Source: Brevibacillus laterosporus (GTDB lineage Bacteria; Bacillota; Bacilli; Brevibacillales; Brevibacillaceae). From it: a DNA stretch of 64,000 nucleotides. Numbering within the stretch: position 1 is the first letter of the stretch; each line of letters opens with the position of its first letter. A program made the translations under genes and the position numbers. The stretch spans positions 2,427,501-2,491,500 of the forward strand of contig CP033464.1 in assembly GCA_007833815.1 (NCBI GenBank). Direction: 5' to 3'. The notes under the pieces were generated by a model. That model worked only from the letters and a program-made list of their open reading frames with translations, made no database searches and had not been told where the DNA came from. Shown here piece after piece: positions 54,025 to 63,544 of this stretch.

Positions 54025-55125
54025 TTGGCAAAAGATAGTGAAGAAAGACAAAATTTGCTAGGGAATCAATCCCGATCGCGGAGGGGACGAAGCGGCGGGT
54101 TTATCGTAAAAGGATTGTTATGGGTCATATTTCTCGGCCTGATTGTGGGTGGAGTGGGGACTTATTATGTATATCAACAGCTACAAACAAATCCAATTAC
54201 AGCTACGACAGAAGTGGACATTCCGGCAGGTTCTAGCGTCAAGCAGATAGCTACGTTACTAGAGAAGAATGGTGTCATTAAAAATGCCACTTTATTCTCG
54301 TATTATGTGCGCTATCAAGGCGTTGCTGGTGATTTAAAAGCGGGTATCTATCAATTTGATCAACAAGTAACTACTGAGCAACTAATCAATATGTTGAGCA
54401 AAGGAACCCAGGCAGAAGTGGTTCGCTTTACCGTACCAGAGGGCTGGAACGTAAGCCAAATTGCTGAGGCTCTTGCTAAAAAAGGGCTAATTGAGAAAGA
54501 TATATTTATACATGAAATAAATGAAGGGAATTTCCCAGAATTTCCGTTTGTCTCGTCTATTCCAAAGAAAGAAGGGCGAAAATATCGGTTAGAGGGATAT
54601 TTGTTCCCGGAAACCTATGAAGTACGCAAGGGAGCAACTGAGCATGAAATTATCGCCAAAATGCTGGGACAGTTCCAAAAAGAGTGGAAGCCAGAATGGA
54701 CCGAACAAATTAAGAAACACAAGATAACCATGGATGAAGCGGTTAATTTAGCTGCGATCGTGGAACGTGAAGTGGTTGTGGATCAAGAACGGCCAATCGT
54801 AGCAGGAATTTTTTATAACCGCATGCGTGATAGATGGAAGTTACAATCATGTGCCACTGTACAATTCGTATTAGGTAAGCAACGTGATCGTATCACTTTT
54901 GAAGATTTAAAGATTGCTAGCCCTTATAACACGTATCTGCACGAAGGACTGCCGCCTGGACCGATTGCGAGTCCCGGTAGAGCATCACTGGAGTCGGTCG
55001 TGAAACCACAAGAAAATGAATACTTCTTCTTTGTGACGAAAAAGGACGGGACACAGGAGCATTACTTCTCCAAAACTTTTGCAGAACATGCTTCAAAAAA
55101 TGCTAAAAGTCAAGGCAGTTGGTAG
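54025..55125 (+). CDS. mltG: endolytic transglycosylase MltG
   Basis: 366 residues from the TTG at 54025, nine bases after GAGGAGGAG; GTG at 54019 is an alternative. One N-terminal membrane helix (GLLWVIFLGLIVGGVGTYYV), a LysM-like subdomain (VDIPAGSSVKQIATLLEKNGVI) and the YceG catalytic domain with the active-site Glu in LAAIVEREVVVDQERPIVAGIFYNRM and the SPYNTYLHEGLPPGPIASPG loop. It cuts nascent peptidoglycan strands at the membrane and sets their length. YrrL in B. subtilis at this position. Confidence 0.93.
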   Translation: MAKDSEERQNLLGNQSRSRRGRSGGFIVKGLLWVIFLGLIVGGVGTYYVYQQLQTNPITATTEVDIPAGSSVKQIATLLEKNGVIKNATLFSYYVRYQGVAGDLKAGIYQFDQQVTTEQLINMLSKGTQAEVVRFTVPEGWNVSQIAEALAKKGLIEKDIFIHEINEGNFPEFPFVSSIPKKEGRKYRLEGYLFPETYEVRKGATEHEIIAKMLGQFQKEWKPEWTEQIKKHKITMDEAVNLAAIVEREVVVDQERPIVAGIFYNRMRDRWKLQSCATVQFVLGKQRDRITFEDLKIASPYNTYLHEGLPPGPIASPGRASLESVVKPQENEYFFFVTKKDGTQEHYFSKTFAEHASKNAKSQGSW

Positions 55126-55155
55126 CAAAACGATACTGGCTGTTTTGTCGAAATG

Positions 55156-55164
55156 TGTTATAAT
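55156..55164 (+). promoter_or_regulatory. extended -10 promoter before trmR
   Basis: TGTTATAAT (TGn plus perfect TATAAT), 82 bases before the trmR start; no good -35 at the right distance, as is common for extended -10 promoters. Confidence 0.5.
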
Positions 55165-55245
55165 AGAGCGGTTGTGAATTAGCTTATGACAGATTCTATA
55201 CCAAAATGTATATTATCTGGTTGAAGAGAACGGGGGACCTTTCAC

Positions 55246-55899
55246 ATGATTACGAACCCTGCTATAGATAATTATTTAAAAGATCTTATTCCAGAGCGCT
55301 CCCCGCTATTAACGAGACTGGAGCAGGAGGCACATGAAGAGAATATCCCTATTATTCAGTTGACTGGGGCTCAATTCTTGCGTACCTTACTGTTAATTAA
55401 AAGACCCAAAAGCATCTTGGAAGTGGGTACAGCTATTGGGTATTCGACAACCTGGTTGGCCGAGGCTGCTCCTACGGCAAAAATTGTAACGATGGAGCTG
55501 GACGAAGAGCGCATCTCCCGCGCACGAGCTACTTTTAAAGAAGCTGGACTTGAAGATCGAATTGAACTGATAGAGGGAGACGCGACGAGAGGTTTAGCTG
55601 ATTCATATGAGTTTGATTGTTTGTTTATTGATGCTGCTAAGGGACAGTACCTCACCTTTTTACAATTATACCTTCCTCTGTTAAAAGAAGGAGGTCTAGT
55701 GATTACGGATAATGTTCTGTACCGTGGTCTCGTGACTGATCCGCAATCAGCAGGAAAACGGCAAAAGAAAATGGTAGAAAAGATTGATGGATTTAACAAG
55801 CATCTCATGGGACACCCTGAACTGGAAACATCAATTGTACCAATCGGGGATGGGATTGCGATTAGTGTAAAGCAGACGAGAGGAGAGGGCAGTGCGTGA
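55246..55899 (+). CDS. trmR: tRNA 5-hydroxyuridine methyltransferase TrmR (YrrM-like)
   Basis: 217 residues, a class I O-methyltransferase: SAM motif ILEVGTAIGYSTTWLAEAAP, then VTMELDEERI, LIEGDAT, FDCLFIDAAKGQY and VITDNVLYRGLV, including the metal ligands of the catechol-OMT-like group. In B. subtilis TrmR methylates ho5U34 to mo5U34 in tRNA. The next two genes encode the U32-family proteins needed to make ho5U, so the context strongly supports this reading. Confidence 0.9.
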   Translation: MITNPAIDNYLKDLIPERSPLLTRLEQEAHEENIPIIQLTGAQFLRTLLLIKRPKSILEVGTAIGYSTTWLAEAAPTAKIVTMELDEERISRARATFKEAGLEDRIELIEGDATRGLADSYEFDCLFIDAAKGQYLTFLQLYLPLLKEGGLVITDNVLYRGLVTDPQSAGKRQKKMVEKIDGFNKHLMGHPELETSIVPIGDGIAISVKQTRGEGSA

Positions 55900-56837
55900 A
55901 AAAGCCTGAACTATTAGTTGCGGTAAAAAAAATAGCTGATGTCCTACCATTGATTGAGGCAGGTGCGGATGCTCTTAGCATTGGGGAAGCACGCTATGGA
56001 CTTCGCAATGCAGGAGATTTTACCGTAGAAGAAATAGACGAAGCGATTCGCCTGGCACATAGTAAAGGTGCTAAGGTGTACATCAATATAAATACGTTAT
56101 TGCACAATGAAGAGTTAGATGGATTAGACGATTTTCTGATTCATTTGCAAGCAGTGGGAGCAGATGCTGTCGTATTTGGCGATCCAGCGGTGTTAGTTGC
56201 AGTTAAACAAATGGCTCCCAAGCTAAAGCTACACTGGAGTATGGAAATGCTATCGACAAGTTACGATACAATTAATTATTGGGCGGAAAAAGGGGCAAAC
56301 CGTGCTGTATTGGCGCGTGAGTTGACCATTGATGAAACGATTGAAAATCAGCAGGAAGCAACATGTGAGATTCAAACGCAGGTGCATGGTCCGACTTGCA
56401 TTTTCCAATCCAAGCGTGATTTGGTCTCGGCTTATTTTGGTCATCAGGGACGTGATATGGAACAGGAAGATACCAGCATGGATCGCGGCATGTACGTGAA
56501 GGAAGAAAAACGTCGCAATATCAGCTATCCTGTATATGAAGATGTCCATGGCACTCATATTATCAGTGCGGAAGATATCTGTATGATTGATGGTCTCGAA
56601 GATTTTGTAAATGGGGAACTGGACAGCTTGAAAATTGAAGGGCTGTTGCATACGTCTGAGTATGTAATCTCAGTGACCAAGCTATATCGTGAAGCATTAG
56701 ATTTGTGCGTATCTGATGTAGAACTTTATCGTGATAAGGCAGCCGAATTTCTTGAGAAAATCGAAGCATTACAACCAGAAAATCGACCTTTAAATACCGG
56801 ATTTTATTATAAACCACCAATTCCTTACCATGCATAA
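55896..56837 (+). CDS. yrrN: U32-family protein YrrN, tRNA uridine-34 hydroxylation (TrhP1-type)
   Basis: 313 residues starting at the GTG 55896, four bases inside trmR. ADALSIGEARYGLRNAGDFT and YININ match the U32 peptidase family N-terminal barrel. The U32 signature is present but altered: VHGPTCIFQSKRDLV lacks the second Cys of the usual HGxMCxxxSGxC. In B. subtilis YrrN and YrrO (TrhP1/TrhP2) act in prephenate-dependent formation of 5-hydroxyuridine at tRNA position 34. Coupled with trmR and yrrO. Confidence 0.88.
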   Translation: MKKPELLVAVKKIADVLPLIEAGADALSIGEARYGLRNAGDFTVEEIDEAIRLAHSKGAKVYININTLLHNEELDGLDDFLIHLQAVGADAVVFGDPAVLVAVKQMAPKLKLHWSMEMLSTSYDTINYWAEKGANRAVLARELTIDETIENQQEATCEIQTQVHGPTCIFQSKRDLVSAYFGHQGRDMEQEDTSMDRGMYVKEEKRRNISYPVYEDVHGTHIISAEDICMIDGLEDFVNGELDSLKIEGLLHTSEYVISVTKLYREALDLCVSDVELYRDKAAEFLEKIEALQPENRPLNTGFYYKPPIPYHA

Positions 56838-56883
56838 ACGGGTAAAGAAGACTTGCGTAAATTGAAATGAGAGGTGAATCATC

Positions 56884-58164
56884 TTGGGCACGATTATAAC
56901 CCCAAACCAAACAGGATTAAAACCGGTGATTGCCAAGCCTGAGTTGCTAGCTCCAGCAGGCAACCTAGAAAAATTGCAGTTTGCGATTCGTTATGGAGCA
57001 GACGCCGTTTATATCGGTGGTCAAGTATACAGCTTGCGTGCCAATGCTGATAACTTCTCCTATGATGAAATGCGTGAAGGGGTTAAATTTGCCCACGATC
57101 GCGGAGCTAAAGTGTTTGTAGCGACCAATATTATTGCTCACAATGAAGATTTAGGTGGAATGGCGGAGTACTATCAAGAACTACAAAATATTGGTATTGA
57201 TGCTGTTATCGTAGCTGACCCTGCACTTATTCAGGCTTGTAAGAAAGCTGCGCCTAAGATTGAAGTACATTTGAGTACACAGGCGTCAACAACGAACTGG
57301 CGATCCGTGCAGTTTTGGAAAGATGAAGGAATTTCCCGTGTCGTTCTAGCACGTGAAGTTTCCATGAAAGAGATTTATGATATTAAATCTCATGTTGATG
57401 TAGAAATCGAAGCGTTTATTCACGGCGCGATGTGTATTGCTTATTCTGGTCGTTGTGTATTGTCCAATCATATGGCGATGCGTGACTCTAACCGTGGAGG
57501 CTGTGCACAATCCTGTCGTTGGAAATATGATCTATTTGAAGATGGATTTAACTTTGAAGAGGCAGAGAAAAACGGAGTTAAGACATTGTTTGCTGAAGGA
57601 GACGAGCAATATACGATGTCTCCAAAAGATTTAAGCATGTTGCCGTATATTGCGGATATGATTGAAGCTGGCGTCGATTCCTTTAAAGTGGAAGGCCGGA
57701 TGAAATCCATCCATTATGCAGCGACCGTTTCCCGTGCTTATCGCATGGCGATTGACTCTTACTTTGAAGATCCGAAAAACTTCAAGATCAAGCAAGAATG
57801 GATCGACGAAGTGTACAAGGCTGCGCCACGTACGCTGTCTACTGGATTCTTTTACGGAAGCCCAAGCACACAAGAACAAATCTTTGGTGAACCAGATCAT
57901 CCAATTCCTTATGATTTTGCGGGGCTGGTTATGGATTACGATCCTGCTACAAGTATTGCAACTGTTCAAGTGCGTAACCATTTTAAAGTGGGCTCGAAAG
58001 TGGAATTCTTTGGACCAGATACATTCTTTGCACAACAAGTAGAACAAATTTGGCACCATGTCACTGATGAATCATTAGATGCAGCACGTCATCCAATGTC
58101 ATTAGTCAAATTGAAGGTAAGCCAACCGGTGAAACCTTATGACATGATGAGGAAGGAGCTTTAG
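56884..58164 (+). CDS. yrrO: U32-family protein YrrO, tRNA uridine-34 hydroxylation (TrhP2-type)
   Basis: 426 residues. [28 protein letters not shown] opens the family, and the full U32 signature [19 protein letters not shown] plus [11 protein letters not shown] (four conserved Cys, candidates for an Fe-S cluster) and FKVEGRMKS follow. The C-terminal ~70 residues are the extra beta domain of long U32 proteins. TTG start at 56884 with GAGAGGTG upstream. udk begins one base after its stop. Confidence 0.9.
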   Translation: MGTIITPNQTGLKPVIAKPELLAPAGNLEKLQFAIRYGADAVYIGGQVYSLRANADNFSYDEMREGVKFAHDRGAKVFVATNIIAHNEDLGGMAEYYQELQNIGIDAVIVADPALIQACKKAAPKIEVHLSTQASTTNWRSVQFWKDEGISRVVLAREVSMKEIYDIKSHVDVEIEAFIHGAMCIAYSGRCVLSNHMAMRDSNRGGCAQSCRWKYDLFEDGFNFEEAEKNGVKTLFAEGDEQYTMSPKDLSMLPYIADMIEAGVDSFKVEGRMKSIHYAATVSRAYRMAIDSYFEDPKNFKIKQEWIDEVYKAAPRTLSTGFFYGSPSTQEQIFGEPDHPIPYDFAGLVMDYDPATSIATVQVRNHFKVGSKVEFFGPDTFFAQQVEQIWHHVTDESLDAARHPMSLVKLKVSQPVKPYDMMRKEL

Positions 58165-58165
58165 A

Positions 58166-58807
58166 ATGGGTCGCCCCGTACTAATTGGGGTAGCCGGAGG
58201 AAGCGGGTCCGGTAAAACCACCGTTGCAAGAGAATTATACCGCCAGTTTAAAGACGAGAGTGTCTTGATGATTGAGCAGGATTCTTATTACAAGGATCAA
58301 AGCTACATGACAATGGATGAGCGAGTAAAAACCAATTACGACCATCCTTTTGCTTTTGATAATGATCTATTGCTAACACACCTCCATGAGCTACTCAACT
58401 ATCGAGCAATCGAAAAACCGAAATATGATTTTAAGGAGCATACTAGAGCAGCAACGACGGTTAACGTCCAGCCAGCTGATGTTATTATCCTTGAAGGTAT
58501 GTTGATCCTAGAAGACCAACGTATTCGCGACATGATGGATATTAAGGTGTTTGTTGATACAGACGCCGATGTACGTATCGTGAGACGCATTCAGCGCGAT
58601 ATTGAGGAGCGCGGACGCAGTTTAGATAGTGTTGTCCAACAATACTTAAATGTTGTTCGTCCGATGCATTTGCAATTCATCGAACCAACGAAACGCTATG
58701 CGAACATTATTATTCCGGAGGGTGGCTATAACAAGGTAGCACTTGATCTGCTCTCTACGAAGATTCACAATATCTTACATGATAAGAACCAATGCTATTT
58801 TGATTAA
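58166..58807 (+). CDS. udk: uridine/cytidine kinase
   Basis: 213 residues. P-loop [16 protein letters not shown] at the N terminus, [16 protein letters not shown] and [17 protein letters not shown] as in Udk. It phosphorylates uridine and cytidine for salvage. GGAAGGAG ribosome site overlaps the yrrO end. In B. subtilis greA follows; here a terminator and pbpI follow instead. Confidence 0.96.
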   Translation: MGRPVLIGVAGGSGSGKTTVARELYRQFKDESVLMIEQDSYYKDQSYMTMDERVKTNYDHPFAFDNDLLLTHLHELLNYRAIEKPKYDFKEHTRAATTVNVQPADVIILEGMLILEDQRIRDMMDIKVFVDTDADVRIVRRIQRDIEERGRSLDSVVQQYLNVVRPMHLQFIEPTKRYANIIIPEGGYNKVALDLLSTKIHNILHDKNQCYFD

Positions 58808-58831
58808 AAATAGGTCGTCATGAATGAATTG

Positions 58832-58870
58832 CAAAAGACCCATACCATTTTACATGGTGTGGGTCTTTTT
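58832..58870 (+). terminator. terminator after udk
   Basis: AAAAGACCCATACCAT-TTTAC-ATGGTGTGGGTCTTTTT: long stem with one G-U or mismatch and a T run. Confidence 0.9.
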
Positions 58871-58933
58871 GGTTTGAAAAGATATATAGAGGGAAATACT
58901 GGGGAGAAAAAAGCAAAGGAGATGAGGAAGAAA

Positions 58934-60733
58934 ATGGACCTGAGAGCGCTGAATAAACGGCGAAGCTTTCTCATCCTAATTATTATCAGTTTGCTATTCG
59001 GTGGGTTGCTATTGAGGCTTTGGTGGATTCAGGTAGCAGCGACCAATTCCTTTTCCCCCCACAATATTGATCTTGTCAAAGCAGCTGTTAAACAAAGGCA
59101 GCAATCGATTACGTTAAACAGTGGACGCGGCGAGATGACAGACCGTCATGGAGAATCACTTACGGGAGTAAAAAAAAATGCTCTCATTATTTTTCCGTTG
59201 GCTCGTGGGAACGCAGAGGTAAATGAGAAGATTAGAGAAGTAGCAGAAATCGTGCAAAGTAGAGAGTCTGAAATCATGAAAATGATTCAGAATGGAAAAA
59301 GTCCTGCCCCATTGCGTGATTTCGCGGGAAACATTATTGAGTTAAATGAAAAACAGATGAAGCAAATTAACGATCTGAAAATACCAGGTATTTTATCCGT
59401 TGCCATGACGGAGCGCTATGCACCAACAGGTATTGCCAAACAGGTGATCGGTTATATTAGTCAAAATCCTGAACGTGTTGCGCAATTATATGCAGATGAT
59501 TTACGTAATGGAAAGATTATGTTAGATACCCCACTTGGCTCTTCTGGACTGGAACGGACCTTTGATCGATTTTTACAAGGCATGCAGCCTTCTATTCTAT
59601 CTTATTATGTAGATGGTCAAGGAAATCCCTTGAGTGGATTGGATACACGATTTTCTGTAGAAGATAATGCTTTTTATCCGTTGACAATGAAGACGACATT
59701 GGATCGCCAAATACAGTCTTTTATGGAACAAGCAATGGATATGGCGGGAATAGAAGATGGAGCTGTCGTGGTGCTTGATGTGAAAAGTAGCGATATCCTG
59801 TCTATGGCTTCTCGTCCAAAGTTCGATCCAACAAAGGTAAATGTGGCGGAAGGAAAATGGAAAAATCAAGCTTTGACTCAGATTTCTCCAGGCTCAGTTT
59901 ACAAAACGGTCGTAGCTGCGGCTGCATTAGAGGATGGGGTTGTATCTCCTAGTGAAACCTTTACCTGTGAAGGTAGCTACGGAAAATATGGATTCTCCTG
60001 CTGGAAAAAAGAAGGTCACGGGCATCTAACTATGTTGGAAGCCTTTGCCGAGTCATGTAATATTACCTTTGCAGAGATTGCCAAGCGTTTAGGTGGAGAA
60101 CGGATTACTAAACAAGCGGAGAAGATGGGGCTAACCAAACAAATTGGTTGGCAGGTAGATCAATTGTATAAAATAGAAAATTTTAAGCAATTGGACGGGG
60201 AAGAGAAAGGGCAAGTATTTGCAAAAGGAGTATCTCCAAATGATGAGGGGGTCCTCATTCAAACCGCGATTGGCCAGCGTGATGTACAAATTTCTCCCCT
60301 ACAGACAGCCAATATGATGGCCATGATTGCTCGGGGTGGCAAAGCAAAAGAAGCGCGTCTCGTATCAGAAATTGATTATCGGAATGGGAGTCGTTTTTAT
60401 CAGTTTCCGGAAAATGATCTGTCTGGGGTAGGTTTGGACAAGGTTACTTCCCAAAAGCTTTCGCGTTTTCTACAAGAGGTTGTCCAAGAAGGCACAGGCA
60501 GCTCCTTGAAAGACCTGCCATTATCTGTCGCTGGAAAAAGTGGAACCGCACAGGTCTTATATAAAGGAGAGCCTAAGGTACATCAATGGTTTGCTGGATT
60601 TACCCCAGTTGATAGACCTCGATACGCTATTGTGGTAGTAGCTAAGAACCAACCAACATCTGGTGCAAGCAAAGCAACTCAAGCATTTAAACTAGCTATT
60701 GAGCGGCTTGCGACGTTTGAACTTCGATCTTAG
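58934..60733 (+). CDS. pbpI: class B penicillin-binding protein (PbpI-like)
   Basis: 599 residues from the ATG at 58934 (AGGA six bases upstream); longer frames reach back into the udk terminator. One N-terminal membrane helix (SFLILIIISLLFGGLLLRLWW), a dimerisation domain (~50-270) and the transpeptidase domain with SPGSVYKT (SxxK, catalytic Ser), ESCNIT (SxN) and AGKSGTAQ (KTG-type). No PASTA domains. YrrR (PbpI) occupies this place in B. subtilis and is linked to sporulation. It overlaps the convergent JAMM gene by 38 bases. Confidence 0.9.
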   Translation: MDLRALNKRRSFLILIIISLLFGGLLLRLWWIQVAATNSFSPHNIDLVKAAVKQRQQSITLNSGRGEMTDRHGESLTGVKKNALIIFPLARGNAEVNEKIREVAEIVQSRESEIMKMIQNGKSPAPLRDFAGNIIELNEKQMKQINDLKIPGILSVAMTERYAPTGIAKQVIGYISQNPERVAQLYADDLRNGKIMLDTPLGSSGLERTFDRFLQGMQPSILSYYVDGQGNPLSGLDTRFSVEDNAFYPLTMKTTLDRQIQSFMEQAMDMAGIEDGAVVVLDVKSSDILSMASRPKFDPTKVNVAEGKWKNQALTQISPGSVYKTVVAAAALEDGVVSPSETFTCEGSYGKYGFSCWKKEGHGHLTMLEAFAESCNITFAEIAKRLGGERITKQAEKMGLTKQIGWQVDQLYKIENFKQLDGEEKGQVFAKGVSPNDEGVLIQTAIGQRDVQISPLQTANMMAMIARGGKAKEARLVSEIDYRNGSRFYQFPENDLSGVGLDKVTSQKLSRFLQEVVQEGTGSSLKDLPLSVAGKSGTAQVLYKGEPKVHQWFAGFTPVDRPRYAIVVVAKNQPTSGASKATQAFKLAIERLATFELRS

Positions 60734-61169
60734 AAAAGGAACGAATTCCTTTCTCTAAGAAAAAGCCGCGGGCCATGAGCTGTTCCTGGCGGTTATACCC
60801 GACGATCAACATGATAGGAGAGTTGGAACGATATTCTTTTTGATTGCTTTTTTGAACAAACGTATTTTTGTCGGTTCGACTAGGCGTAAGAGGCGGCATT
60901 GTATGACTGTGCCAGTCTCCAATGTACTGGATTTGGCTATTTGGTCGTGTTTTACGCTTAACGATGCGGCGAAGATAAGAATCATCAAACATAATGGAAT
61001 GTTGCATACGTAGTGCATTAGGACCAGGCTCACTAGCAAACGTAATAAGCCAACTGTTATCATCTCGCTTATAACCTAAGAGAATCCCACCTGTCTCCAA
61101 ATCGGGATATTGTCGGACCGACTTTTGAATCTGGGACCATGCGGCTTCTGTAAGATATAAGGTTGCCAT
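60696..61169 (-). CDS. JAMM/MPN+ (Mov34/PAD-1-like) metalloprotease
   Basis: 157 residues, a single JAB domain. The Glu of LETGGILLGY (~residue 25) and the zinc motif H-S-H-x7-S-x-x-D (GDWHSHTMPPLTPSRTD, ~residues 86-102) are complete, so it should be catalytic. Prokaryotic JAB proteases cleave isopeptide or C-terminal peptide bonds, for example of ubiquitin-like or sulfur-carrier proteins. No E1, E2 or ubiquitin-like gene is beside it. Ribosome site AAAGGAGGTC. It runs against pbpI and diverges from the chemoreceptor gene. Confidence 0.85.
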   Translation of the reverse strand: MATLYLTEAAWSQIQKSVRQYPDLETGGILLGYKRDDNSWLITFASEPGPNALRMQHSIMFDDSYLRRIVKRKTRPNSQIQYIGDWHSHTMPPLTPSRTDKNTFVQKSNQKEYRSNSPIMLIVGYNRQEQLMARGFFLEKGIRSFSKIEVQTSQAAQ

Positions 61170-61366
61170 CCCAAGACCTCCTTTCCAAATGACGGAAGTG
61201 ATAATTGTCTTGCCAGTATATGTGAGAAGGTAAAAGGACGTGTATCGGGCAAGAGGCTAGAGATAAAGAAACAGAAAATAGGAACGTTAAAAGGAGAAAT
61301 TACACTGTTATTTTGTTGGGAAAGTTGAATTCTCGATCTTTTCTACAGTTTTTAAGTAATTAGGCC

Positions 61367-61394
61367 TAAATTTTTCCGTGTATATTGACGATAT
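61367..61394 (+). promoter_or_regulatory. sigma-D-type promoter of the chemoreceptor gene
   Basis: TAAA (61367-61370), 16 bases, GACGATAT (61387-61394), against the sigma-D consensus TAAA-N15-GCCGATAT. One mismatch, and it lies directly upstream of a chemotaxis gene, the usual sigma-D target. Confidence 0.75.
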
Positions 61395-61448
61395 AGATAA
61401 TGCACAAGTCTGTTCAAATCACTGGAAAAATGTGGGAGGCGATACCAT

Positions 61449-63230
61449 TTGAATCACAGAAGCCTTTCGTTTCGTGCGATAGCTTTTATCTCCATTATCA
61501 TTCTTTTATTTACCTCGGTTTCCATTGTATTATCGTACGATCGTCAGAAACAGATGTTTATTCAAGTAATAGCAGCGATTTCAAAATCGGTGGATACCCA
61601 ACTTGAAACGTTATCTTCGGAAATTGACGCTGTTAAACGGCTAATTGTCGATGAGTCAAACAGCAATTCGGGCTACACCAACGTCTTTATAAGTTTATCC
61701 AACAAATTGGATAATTCTTTACAAGCGGAATATGTAACAGATGGATACCTTTTTGCTCCAGATCTTATTCAAAACGACCAAAAGAGCCAGCTTAAAGTCA
61801 TTTTAGCTAGTGAAAAGCTTGTAGAGGCTGGGGTAAAGCCTAACTCTATTATAGAGCTTAACCCATCGCAGCTTGTTGCCTATCAAAGTGCGTTGGATAA
61901 GGGGGAAAGCATTTCAAAATCTTTTATTAATGAGGATAAAGAGGTTTTGACGGTATTTACAACAATTAAGAATCGTTCTGATCAAGTGTCAGCTGTTTTA
62001 GCTATAAACTTTGATTATGATCTTATGCAAAAAGATCTCCTGCAAAGCTTGCAATTTCCCGTGTTAATAAGTTTATTCTTTGGAGTTATTTTACTTGGCG
62101 GTAGTATCTTTGCGATTCGTCATACCATGAAACGGATCAAAGCGCTATCTGACCTATCTTTACAGACAGCACAAGGAGACCTTACTGTGCGTGTGCCAAT
62201 AACATCTAAGGATGAGATAGGCGTATTAGCAGAGAACTTTAATACAATGCTATGCAGTATTGAAGAGGTAGTAAAGGGTATTCATCGTACGACGGCAAGC
62301 ATGGTCGATTCTTCGGAAAATCTCTTTGTTCATGCTGAACAGACAACACAAGCCACGACGCAAATTTCCGCAGACATTCAACAGGTAGCAGCAGGTTCGG
62401 AAACGCAGATGCAAGGTGCTCTGGAAAGTGTACGTTCAATGGAAGAAATGGCAACGGGAATCCAGCGTATTGCGGAATCTGCTTCCCAGGTAGCCGAAGC
62501 GGCTGGCGAAGCGGCAAAAGAAGCTGAGCAGGGTAACACAGTCATTCAAAATACGGTAGGCCAAATGAGAGAGTTAAGTCAAACGGTAAATGAAGCCGTT
62601 ATGGTTATTAATATTTTAAATGAAGTGTCAGCTGAAATTGGACATATCACTGGGGCTATCACTACAATTTCTAATCAAACCAATCTGCTTGCGTTAAATG
62701 CTGCGATTGAAGCGGCACGTGCAGGTGAAAATGGAAAAGGTTTTGCTGTCGTAGCCAATGAAGTGCGTAAACTAGCTGAACAATCCAAGGAATCATCGGA
62801 TCAAATCAGATTGTTGGTACAAGGCATACAGGAAGGTACGCAACAAGCCATGGATTCCATGAGTAAAGGAGAAAGAGAAGTAGTAGAAACGGTGGAAGCA
62901 GTCGAACAAGCTGGACAAGCTTTTGGAAGAATCGTTTCCTCTATTCAAAACATTACGGGACAAATTGAGGAAGTATCCGCCTCCTCCGAACAGATGTCAG
63001 CTAGTACGGAAGAAGTCACTGCGAATATTGAGCAATTATCTCAAATTGCCCAGGGGGCTACGCAATATACGCAAAATGTGGCAACTTCTTCTCAGCAACA
63101 ATTAGTTGCCATCGAAGAAGTTGCGGCTTCTGCAAATGAAGTGAATCGAACTGCAAAAGATTTACAAACAGCGGTCGAACATTTTAAAGTGAGAAAAGGG
63201 GAAGAAAAATATAGAAGCCCCACTTGGTAA
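61449..63230 (+). CDS. methyl-accepting chemotaxis protein
   Basis: 593 residues. Membrane helix 1 ([21 protein letters not shown]), an extracellular sensor region ~35-205 of Cache-like length, helix 2 ([19 protein letters not shown]), HAMP (~225-285) and a long signalling coiled coil whose hairpin tip [38 protein letters not shown] is the universal CheA/CheW contact. Ligand unknown. TTG start at 61449 with GGAGGC eight bases upstream. A sigma-D promoter precedes it. Confidence 0.93.
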   Translation: MNHRSLSFRAIAFISIIILLFTSVSIVLSYDRQKQMFIQVIAAISKSVDTQLETLSSEIDAVKRLIVDESNSNSGYTNVFISLSNKLDNSLQAEYVTDGYLFAPDLIQNDQKSQLKVILASEKLVEAGVKPNSIIELNPSQLVAYQSALDKGESISKSFINEDKEVLTVFTTIKNRSDQVSAVLAINFDYDLMQKDLLQSLQFPVLISLFFGVILLGGSIFAIRHTMKRIKALSDLSLQTAQGDLTVRVPITSKDEIGVLAENFNTMLCSIEEVVKGIHRTTASMVDSSENLFVHAEQTTQATTQISADIQQVAAGSETQMQGALESVRSMEEMATGIQRIAESASQVAEAAGEAAKEAEQGNTVIQNTVGQMRELSQTVNEAVMVINILNEVSAEIGHITGAITTISNQTNLLALNAAIEAARAGENGKGFAVVANEVRKLAEQSKESSDQIRLLVQGIQEGTQQAMDSMSKGEREVVETVEAVEQAGQAFGRIVSSIQNITGQIEEVSASSEQMSASTEEVTANIEQLSQIAQGATQYTQNVATSSQQQLVAIEEVAASANEVNRTAKDLQTAVEHFKVRKGEEKYRSPTW

Positions 63231-63355
63231 AAATGCAATAGTAATAGAAGAAGTATACGTAGTCGATGATTACAAAATTGTAGGTAACAAAACCTAGTAA
63301 TACGATAGGGAAAGAATTTTGATCTCAATATTATGGAATTGAATAAGTTTTTATA

Positions 63356-63387
63356 GGCGGCAGGGGAGTATCCTGTCGTCTTTTTCT
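63356..63387 (+). terminator. terminator after the chemoreceptor gene
   Basis: GGCGGCAGG and CCTGTCGTC pair with two G-U positions around GGAGTAT, followed by TTTTTCTTT. The 314-base gap between the two genes otherwise holds only the next promoter. Confidence 0.75.
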
Positions 63388-63445
63388 TTAATAAATGGGA
63401 AGGTATAAAAAATCTTCTTGCATCTGAGTATACACGTAAAGTACT

Positions 63446-63473
63446 TTGGAATTGGATGAAAATCAGGTATAAT
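63446..63473 (+). promoter_or_regulatory. probable promoter of the sodium-dependent transporter
   Basis: TTGGAA (63446-63451), 16 bases, TATAAT (63468-63473), about 70 bases before the ATG. Confidence 0.55.
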
Positions 63474-63544
63474 ATAAAATTTAGGGGACTTTTTAAAATG
63501 TTCCAAAGGAACGTAGCAGAGAAAAGTCAGGAGCGGAGAATAGA

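Noticed and set aside
58820-58933. 38-residue extension of pbpI
   Set aside because: It is encoded by the udk terminator hairpin.
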